DNA of 5,783 bases from Thermoplasmata archaeon (GTDB lineage Archaea > Thermoplasmatota > E2 > DHVEG-1), in assembly GCA_003649845.1 (NCBI GenBank), contig QMTB01000103.1, positions 1-5,783 of the forward strand, given 5' to 3'. Position numbers and translations under genes: made by a program. Of this stretch, positions 1-4,895 are shown piece by piece. The notes under the pieces were generated by a model. The model had not been told where the DNA came from. It was given only the letters and a program-made list of their open reading frames with translations, and ran no database searches. Positions within the stretch are counted from its first letter, which is position 1; every line of letters starts with the position of its first letter.

Positions 1-1
1 G

Positions 2-79
2 GTATACCAAGGTGGATTGGATCAAGGTAGTGTTATAGATATTCATTTGCTAAAGCATATTGGGTTATCCAATTTCTAA
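2..79 (+). CDS. Possible C-terminal end of an upstream gene, cut by the window edge
   Basis: Reading from base 2 gives 25 sense codons closed by TAA at 77-79. The peptide ends in HLLKHIGLSNF and contains GGLDQGSVIDI, a mixed composition typical of a folded protein rather than of the AT-rich spacer that follows. The other plus frames and the minus frames are interrupted by stops over this stretch. The gene would be co-directional with the secretion cluster but separated from it by more than 300 bases and a promoter, so it is probably a separate transcription unit. I do not recognise the family. The stretch is so short that a chance open frame remains quite possible. Confidence 0.35.
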   Translation, partial: VYQGGLDQGSVIDIHLLKHIGLSNF

Positions 80-158
80 CTACTTTTCTATATATTCTTT
101 AGTCTAGCATTTCAAATTTCTCTACTTAGATCTAATAGAAAATTAAACAGTTTTTGAC

Positions 159-175
159 ATAACATATTTTGTTAT
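159..175. repeat. Short inverted repeat ATAACA-N5-TGTTAT
   Basis: A perfect 6-base inverted repeat (159-164 and 170-175) around TATTT. It lies about 90 bases upstream of the TATA element and 80 bases after the possible upstream stop. It could be a regulator-binding half-site pair or a weak hairpin near the end of the upstream transcript. In DNA this AT-rich, such a short repeat may also occur by chance. Confidence 0.35.
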
Positions 176-236
176 CCTAAAACCTCCTCTTTATTTATAG
201 TCACAATCCATAGTTTCAGGTGGTTAGTCAAAAATG

Positions 237-254
237 AGAAGTTAAAATACTTCT
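237..254. promoter_or_regulatory. Candidate operator: AGAAGT-N6-ACTTCT palindrome
   Basis: A perfect 6+6 inverted repeat with a 6-base spacer (TAAAAT). It ends about 6 bases before the BRE and 11 bases before the TATA element of the presumed cluster promoter. Archaeal activators often bind directly upstream of the BRE, and many archaeal winged-helix regulators bind dyads of this size, so the position suits a control site. The assignment is inferred from position and symmetry only, and no regulator gene is in view. Confidence 0.45.
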
Positions 255-260
255 AATTAG

Positions 261-273
261 GAAAGTATAAATA
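261..273 (+). promoter_or_regulatory. Archaeal promoter (BRE + TATA box) of the secretion cluster
   Basis: GAAAG (261-265, purine-rich BRE position) is followed by TATAAATA (266-273), a good match to the archaeal TATA consensus. Counting about 25 bases from the box centre puts the transcription start near 295, which leaves a leader of roughly 110 bases before the TTG start at 408. It is the best TATA-like element ahead of the four closely spaced genes and probably drives all of them. A weaker alternative, TATATAG near 321, would give a start near 348. Confidence 0.55.
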
Positions 274-394
274 GAGTTTTCCTTATTTCATTTTGGAGAT
301 TAATAAAAACTGGGATGCAGTATATAGATATCAAGATTTGATGACAATGATATTCTGGGTATGGGATGCATGAAAGGTAGGATAGATAATATTT

Positions 395-399
395 GGAGG
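395..399 (+). promoter_or_regulatory. Shine-Dalgarno site GGAGG that fixes the start of the first ATPase
   Basis: GGAGG complements the archaeal 16S tail (CACCUCC). Eight bases separate it from the TTG at 408, a normal spacing. The earlier in-frame TTG at 393 overlaps this site and so could not use it. The ATG at 400 is in another frame and meets a stop after three codons. The site therefore supports 408 over 393. Confidence 0.65.
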
Positions 400-407
400 A
401 TGAATAT

Positions 408-2258
408 TTGAAAAAGAAAAATCTATCCAATAGAAAAAAATTGGTTACTTCTTCCGAAGTTTTTTTCAAAAATAATAAAGAGGAGACAGCGAGGGAGAAA
501 GAGACTATCAATGTGAAAGATACTAGTAAGTCTACTAAAAAAACCGCTGATCATAGTAAAAAAAATGTAGATAAAATTTCTCTACTAAAAGATAGAGTGC
601 CTAAGATACATCTGAAAAGAGAAGTTACTAAGAAAAAAAAGAATAAACCCTCTTTAAAGATAAAAAAGGATAAAAAGCAAACTAAAGTAGAGAAAACAGA
701 ACCTATAAAACAATCTAAAACTAAGAGAAGACTAACCGTTGATGATCTTAAAAATTTAGCTAGAGAAAAAGAAGGTTTAACGAAGGCTTGGGAGGAGATA
801 GATTTTTATCCTCTACAAGAGCCTTTTGCTTATGCATATATATTGAGGAATAAAGATACTTTTGACCGTCACTATCTAGTTGTGGAATATCCTCTCTCAG
901 AGAATGATTCCAAATTTATAGATTTCATCATTGAAACCCTTCAAACTATGGTTGTTGACACAGATGAGATTGATGAAAAGGGAGTAGAAGGTTTCCTAGA
1001 GCAGAGCGTTAGAAAGATTATAGATGAATATATGCTAGATGTTGAAGATCCAAATGGAATCTTGTATGTACTTAAACGAGATTTGTTAGACCTAGGGAAG
1101 CTTTCTCCTCTTATGAAGGATCATCTAGTTGAGGATATATCTTGTGATGGAGCTGGTATACCTGTTTATGTTTATCATAGAACTCATGGTTCTATTCGTA
1201 GTAATGTTATATTTAATGATGAAGATGAACTCTCTGGTTTTGTTATTAGATTAGCTCAGAAATGCGGTAAACATATCTCTATAGCTCATCCAATGCAAGA
1301 TGCTACTTTACCAGATGGTAGCAGAGTACAGATGACTCTCAGCAGCGAGGTTACAACTAGAGGCTCTACCTTTACTATACGTAAATTTAGAGAGAATCCA
1401 TTTTCTCCTGTTGATATCATTAACTTCCATACGATGTCACCTGAGATGGTTGCTTATTTCTGGATGGCTGTAGAATACGGTGTCAATGCTTTGATATCTG
1501 GTGGTACAGCTAGTGGTAAAACCTCTACTTTGAATGCTATTGCCTTGTTTATCCCTAGAGAAGCTAAAATCGTATCCATAGAAGAAACCAGGGAAATTAA
1601 CCTACCTCATCCCAACTGGATACCAGGTGTGGCTAGATCTGGTTTTGGAGATGTAGTTGATGGCAAGTTAGCTGGCGAGATAGATATGTATGATCTTATG
1701 AAAGCTGCTCTACGTCAACGTCCAGAATATATACTTGTAGGTGAGATAAGAGGTAGAGAAGCCTATGTATTATTTCAAGCTATGGCCACTGGTCATGTAA
1801 CCTATTCTACAATACACGCTGATTCTATTAAATCTTTAATCCATCGTCTTGAAGGGGAGCCTATCAATATACCTAGGATAATGTTGCAATCCCTTGATAT
1901 AGTTGCCCTTCAAACTATTGTAAGAGTGAAGAATAAACGCGGTAGAAGATGTACTCAGATTATAGAGATTATTGATATAGATCCAGTTACAAAAGAGATT
2001 CTAACAAATGAAGTATTTCGATGGGATCCAGTACAAGATAAGTTTACATACTCTGGTAAAAGCTATGTTTTAGAGAAGATAAGAGTGGAGAAGAATCTCA
2101 GCAGAGAGGAGATTACTCAAGAACTCAAGAATCGAACGCTTATCTTAGAGTGGATGCTTCAAAAGAATATAACCTCTTTTAAGGAAGTAGCTTCTATTGC
2201 CGCTAGCTATAGAGAGAAACCTGAGGATTTTATGAAAAAAATTGGGAAGGAAATATAG
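408..2258 (+). CDS. Type II/IV secretion-system ATPase, archaeal TadA/ArlI/GspE-like (first copy), with Lys-rich N-terminal tail
   Basis: This is a cytoplasmic motor ATPase of the type IV filament superfamily. Such proteins form hexamers and couple ATP hydrolysis to pilin or filament assembly on a T2SSF platform protein. The protein is 616 residues from the TTG at 408, or 621 from the TTG at 393. Residues 1-110 are very Lys-rich, low in complexity and probably disordered. The N-terminal domain starts near FYPLQEPFAYA (about 133-143). The core has Arg-rich RVQMTLSSEVTTRGSTFTIR (306-325), Walker A GGTASGKT (365-372, K371), Asp-box EETRE (392-396), Walker B ILVGEIRGRE (442-451, catalytic E446) and His-box GHVTYSTIHADS (462-473). 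All key residues are intact, so it should be active. No in-frame ATG occurs before about residue 181, so a TTG start is unavoidable for the long form. It is the first gene of the cluster, 2 bases before its paralogue. Family assignment is firm, but the filament it serves is unknown. Confidence 0.93.
   Translation: MKKKNLSNRKKLVTSSEVFFKNNKEETAREKETINVKDTSKSTKKTADHSKKNVDKISLLKDRVPKIHLKREVTKKKKNKPSLKIKKDKKQTKVEKTEPIKQSKTKRRLTVDDLKNLAREKEGLTKAWEEIDFYPLQEPFAYAYILRNKDTFDRHYLVVEYPLSENDSKFIDFIIETLQTMVVDTDEIDEKGVEGFLEQSVRKIIDEYMLDVEDPNGILYVLKRDLLDLGKLSPLMKDHLVEDISCDGAGIPVYVYHRTHGSIRSNVIFNDEDELSGFVIRLAQKCGKHISIAHPMQDATLPDGSRVQMTLSSEVTTRGSTFTIRKFRENPFSPVDIINFHTMSPEMVAYFWMAVEYGVNALISGGTASGKTSTLNAIALFIPREAKIVSIEETREINLPHPNWIPGVARSGFGDVVDGKLAGEIDMYDLMKAALRQRPEYILVGEIRGREAYVLFQAMATGHVTYSTIHADSIKSLIHRLEGEPINIPRIMLQSLDIVALQTIVRVKNKRGRRCTQIIEIIDIDPVTKEILTNEVFRWDPVQDKFTYSGKSYVLEKIRVEKNLSREEITQELKNRTLILEWMLQKNITSFKEVASIAASYREKPEDFMKKIGKEI
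1251..1390 (+). repeat. Near-identical block A shared by the two ATPase genes (copy 1)
   Basis: Matches 2861-3000 with 7 differences in 140 bases and no gap. It encodes LAQKCGKHIS through the Arg-rich TTRGSTFTIRKF segment before the ATPase core. The adjoining 109 bases (1391-1499) differ from their counterpart at about 32 positions, so the similarity drops sharply at the edge. Confidence 0.85.
1500..1630 (+). repeat. Near-identical block B (Walker A to Asp-box) shared by the two ATPase genes (copy 1)
   Basis: Matches 3110-3240 with only 2 differences in 131 bases, both synonymous (1595 and 1598). The first 95 bases are identical. It covers GGTASGKT through EETRE to NWIPGV. The next 76 bases (1631-1706) differ at about 22 positions. 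Confidence 0.85.
1707..1825 (+). repeat. Identical 119-base block C (Walker B to His-box) shared by the two ATPase genes (copy 1)
   Basis: Identical base for base to 3317-3435, third codon positions included. It covers the Walker B glutamate (GEIRGRE) and the His-box (GHVTYSTIHADS). Divergence resumes immediately on both sides. Confidence 0.88.
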
Positions 2259-2260
2259 TT

Positions 2261-4021
2261 ATGGTTAGGTTAACTGCTCTATGTACCTCATGCAAAACGA
2301 AGATATTAGTTGAGGGTAAACCTGGAAGGCAGAAGAGAGTTACTTGTAAAAAATGTAGGGAGAAGAGAATTGTTTTATTCGGAGAGAAGGATTCAGAGGA
2401 GTTAGCCTTCTACCCTCTAGAAGAGCCTTTTTCTTATGCGTCAATTGTTAGAGATATTGATTCTTTAGAGAAGTATTATCTGGTAATTCAACCTCCTTTG
2501 AAGAAGGATGAAAGAGAATTCCTAGAATTTGTATATAAACAGCTTATGGAAACATTAGATGTACGTTTAGATCAGGTGAAGGATAAAGCTGCAGAGTTTA
2601 TACTATTGCAAGTTGAGAGAGTACTTAAGTCTCATAAAGTTGAGATTTCAGAGGATTTCAAAAAGAAACTTATGTATTATATTTTACAGCGTTTTCTAGG
2701 GTATGGTAAAATTGATCCTCTTATGCGTGATCCTAGGATTGAGGATATATCTTGTGATGGACCAGATGTACCAGTTTATGTTTTCCATCGAGATTATGGG
2801 TCTCTAGCTAGTAATGTTTTATTTAAAGATGAAGAAGAACTTTCAAGTTTCGTAGTATTATTAGCTCAGAAATGCGGTAAACATATCTCTATTGCTAATC
2901 CAATGCTTGATGCTACTTTACCAGATGGTAGCAGAGTACAGATGACTCTTAGCAGCGAGGTTACAACTAGAGGCTCCACTTTTACTATACGTAAATTTAG
3001 AAGTGATCCTCTTACTCCCGTTGATCTAATTAACTATAATACTATGTCACCGGAGATATTAGCGTTCCTATGGATGATTGTAGAACATGGTTTCAATGCT
3101 GTTATAGCAGGTGGTACAGCTAGTGGTAAAACCTCTACTTTGAATGCTATTGCCTTGTTTATCCCTAGAGAAGCTAAAATCGTATCCATAGAAGAAACCA
3201 GGGAGATAAACCTACCTCATCCCAACTGGATACCAGGTGTAACTAGACTTGGATTTGGGGAGGTAGTTGATGGTAGACTTATCGGTGAAATAGATTTATT
3301 TGATCTTATGAAGGCGGCTCTACGTCAACGTCCAGAATATATACTTGTAGGTGAGATAAGAGGTAGAGAAGCCTATGTATTATTTCAAGCTATGGCCACT
3401 GGTCATGTAACCTATTCTACAATACACGCTGATTCCACTCGAGCTTTAATCAATAGATTAGAAGGTAAACCTATCAATATACCTAGATCTATGATGCATT
3501 CCCTAGATCTAGTGATACTACAAGGTTTATATAAGGAGAGAGATAGAAGCATTAGGAGATGTAAACAGATTGTTGAACTTGTGGATATAGATCCACAAAC
3601 AAATGAGGTTTTAACTAATACGGTTTTTAAATGGGATCCAGGTGAAGATGAATTTGTATACTCTGGTAAAAGCTATATTTTAGATAGCCTAAGGATAAAA
3701 CTTGATATGACCTCTCAGGAGATGAAAGAGGAGATTGCTAGAAGAGTAGAGATTTTAAAATGGATGCAGAGGAAAAATCTTAGGGAATTTAAAGATGTAG
3801 CTAGGGTTGTAGATACATATAGAGAAAACCCTGCTCAGCTTTTAAAGGAGATAGAGGAGGATGCCCCTGTAGAAGAAATATTAGAGGAACATCAATTTGA
3901 AGAGAAAATAGATGAAATGTCTACTCAAAATAAAGGTTATGATATAAAAGAAAAACTCCATGAGATTACCTTATTTCTATCTCGATATAAATCTAAGAAA
4001 ATTAAGAGGAGGGGTAGATAA
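2261..4021 (+). CDS. Type II/IV secretion-system ATPase, archaeal TadA/ArlI/GspE-like (second copy), with N-terminal zinc ribbon
   Basis: A paralogue of the preceding ATPase, 586 residues. The N-terminus carries CTSC and CKKC (C8, C11, C29, C32; 17 residues between the pairs), a likely zinc ribbon that is absent from the first copy. The ATPase N-domain follows from FYPLEEPFSYA (about 50-60). Walker A GGTASGKT lies at 284-291 (K290), Asp-box EETRE at 311-315, Walker B ILVGEIRGRE at 361-370 (catalytic E365) and His-box GHVTYSTIHADS at 381-392. After the shared C-terminal helices (to about 534) comes an extra tail of about 50 residues, first acidic and then basic (ending KSKKIKRRGR). The two copies align without net indel from base 1251/2861 to at least 2051/3661 (offset 1610). 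The ATG at 2261 lies 2 bases after the previous stop. Its SD (GGGAAGGA, 2244-2251) is weak, so translation may be coupled to the upstream gene. It is likely an active motor that works with, or in place of, copy one. Confidence 0.93.
   Translation: MVRLTALCTSCKTKILVEGKPGRQKRVTCKKCREKRIVLFGEKDSEELAFYPLEEPFSYASIVRDIDSLEKYYLVIQPPLKKDEREFLEFVYKQLMETLDVRLDQVKDKAAEFILLQVERVLKSHKVEISEDFKKKLMYYILQRFLGYGKIDPLMRDPRIEDISCDGPDVPVYVFHRDYGSLASNVLFKDEEELSSFVVLLAQKCGKHISIANPMLDATLPDGSRVQMTLSSEVTTRGSTFTIRKFRSDPLTPVDLINYNTMSPEILAFLWMIVEHGFNAVIAGGTASGKTSTLNAIALFIPREAKIVSIEETREINLPHPNWIPGVTRLGFGEVVDGRLIGEIDLFDLMKAALRQRPEYILVGEIRGREAYVLFQAMATGHVTYSTIHADSTRALINRLEGKPINIPRSMMHSLDLVILQGLYKERDRSIRRCKQIVELVDIDPQTNEVLTNTVFKWDPGEDEFVYSGKSYILDSLRIKLDMTSQEMKEEIARRVEILKWMQRKNLREFKDVARVVDTYRENPAQLLKEIEEDAPVEEILEEHQFEEKIDEMSTQNKGYDIKEKLHEITLFLSRYKSKKIKRRGR
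2861..3000 (+). repeat. Block A, second copy
   Basis: Counterpart of 1251-1390 in the second ATPase gene, at a constant offset of 1610 bases. Four of the 7 differences change amino acids (for example AHPMQD versus ANPMLD). The other three are silent. Confidence 0.85.
3110..3240 (+). repeat. Block B, second copy
   Basis: Counterpart of 1500-1630 in the second ATPase gene, with two silent differences (GAA/GAG and ATT/ATA). Confidence 0.85.
3317..3435 (+). repeat. Block C, second copy
   Basis: Exact counterpart of 1707-1825 in the second ATPase gene. With block B it forms the highly homogenised part of the catalytic core. Confidence 0.88.
4006..4015 (+). promoter_or_regulatory. Shine-Dalgarno site for the first platform protein
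   Basis: GAGGAGGGGT lies inside the last codons of the second ATPase, 9 bases before the ATG at 4025. This strong purine tract supports 4025 as the start rather than the in-frame ATG at 4034, and supports efficient translation within the same message. Confidence 0.5.
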
Positions 4022-4024
4022 AAT

Positions 4025-4894
4025 ATGACACCTATGCAGAAAATAGCCTATAGATGGTTTAAAAATTTTGTTAGTAAAAGAGTTGATGATAATCTAAAAA
4101 GATCTCTTCAATCCGCTGGAATGGGTATAAGAGGAGATGTATATCTATCTTGGATTATACTACTCTCTATAATAGGTTTAATAGTAACAGGAGTAATAGT
4201 AGTTGTTTTATTCCTAGTTTTATTTCCACTATTAGATATACCTTTTATATTAACGGTTTTATTCGCTCTGCTACCATTTATTGTAGGTGGCTTGATTTTA
4301 GTTGGTGGATTAGAATTACCTAACAGTAGAGCAAAACTTAGAGGTAGAAAGATCGATGTTAATCTACCATATGCTATAAACTATGTATCTGCCATGTCTT
4401 CTGCTGGTGTAACACCAACGGAGATATTCCATAGTTTATCTAAACAAGAGATATATGGAGAGATACAGAAGGAAGCCGCCTCTATATACAAGGATGTCTC
4501 TATACTAGGTAAAGATATTCTATCTGCTATTAGAGAAGCTGTTAAGCTTACACCTTCTGAGAAATTCGGAGAGTTTCTCCAAGGACTCATCGTTACTGTT
4601 ACCTCTGGTGGTTCTTTGAAAAACTATTTTGTAGCAAAAGCTAAACAATATATGACGGAGAATAGACAACAACAGAGGCAGATGATAGAGAACCTCGGTA
4701 TAATGGCAGAGAGTTATGTAACAGCAGCAGTAGCAGGTATACTATTGATGTTTATTGTTATACCTGTTATGATGATTATAAGTGGTGATCCAGGGCAACT
4801 TAACTTCCTATATATTATAATTTTTCCTATTGTTCCTATGATTCATGCTGGTTTTGCCTATGTTATAAGATCTATGACTTTAGGGGTGATATAA
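4025..4894 (+). CDS. T2SSF-domain membrane platform protein (TadC/ArlJ/GspF-like), first of two
   Basis: An integral membrane protein of 289 residues, probably the inner-membrane platform on which the ATPase acts during filament assembly or secretion. Hydrophobic segments lie at about 42-66, 72-97, 232-252 and 260-280. Between the pairs is a cytoplasmic helical region (about 105-228) with the T2SSF signature: LPYAINYVSAMSSAGVTP (114-131), then FGEFLQGLIVTVTSGGSL (181-198). It keeps a single T2SSF unit in a protein of about 290 residues, as in TadB/TadC, unlike two-unit GspF or the larger archaellar ArlJ. It starts 3 bases after the second ATPase and ends 1 base before the next platform gene, so all are probably co-transcribed and the two platform proteins probably pair. 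Family confidence is high. TadC versus TadB equivalence is inferred only from order and size. Confidence 0.9.
   Translation: MTPMQKIAYRWFKNFVSKRVDDNLKRSLQSAGMGIRGDVYLSWIILLSIIGLIVTGVIVVVLFLVLFPLLDIPFILTVLFALLPFIVGGLILVGGLELPNSRAKLRGRKIDVNLPYAINYVSAMSSAGVTPTEIFHSLSKQEIYGEIQKEAASIYKDVSILGKDILSAIREAVKLTPSEKFGEFLQGLIVTVTSGGSLKNYFVAKAKQYMTENRQQQRQMIENLGIMAESYVTAAVAGILLMFIVIPVMMIISGDPGQLNFLYIIIFPIVPMIHAGFAYVIRSMTLGVI
4883..4890 (+). promoter_or_regulatory. Shine-Dalgarno site GGGGTGAT supporting a TTG start
   Basis: GGTGAT is an exact complement of the archaeal 16S anti-SD core and sits 5 bases before the TTG at 4896. It lies in the last codons of the first platform gene. It supports the TTG as a true start, the second TTG start in this cluster, and suggests coupled translation of the two platform proteins. 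Confidence 0.6.
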
Positions 4895-4895
4895 A

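Larger units (their letters stand above)
80..260. other. AT-rich intergenic region, no gene seen
   Basis: No convincing coding frame was found on either strand. Just after the possible upstream stop codon there are short T-rich runs (about 84-100), which could act as an archaeal U-tract terminator. A run of five T at 151-155 follows. The region also holds a 10-base palindrome TTAGATCTAA (126-135) and the two inverted repeats listed separately. No tRNA-like, rRNA-like or CRISPR-like structure was seen. Confidence 0.6.

Noticed and set aside
80..392. CRISPR, tRNA or riboswitch in the upstream spacer
   Set aside because: No regularly spaced repeats, cloverleaf or recognisable aptamer core was found, only short AT-rich dyads.
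393..407. Upstream TTG (393) as start of the first ATPase
   Set aside because: It overlaps the GGAGG site, which is correctly spaced for the TTG at 408. It cannot be excluded if the leader is read differently, but it is less likely.
257..511. Minus-strand open frame of 84 codons rich in Phe, Tyr and Ser
   Set aside because: It is the reverse reading of the Lys-rich AAA/GAA coding stretch plus the leader, has low-complexity composition, no SD, and overlaps the presumed promoter region and the first ATPase.
1251..3435. Repeated blocks as a mobile element or assembly artefact
   Set aside because: The repeats are in-frame parts of two paralogous genes with different ends and diverged segments between blocks. 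No terminal inverted repeats, transposase or target duplication is seen.
4381..4590. Minus-strand open frame of 69 codons
   Set aside because: It lies entirely within the conserved T2SSF region of the first platform gene and has no independent support.
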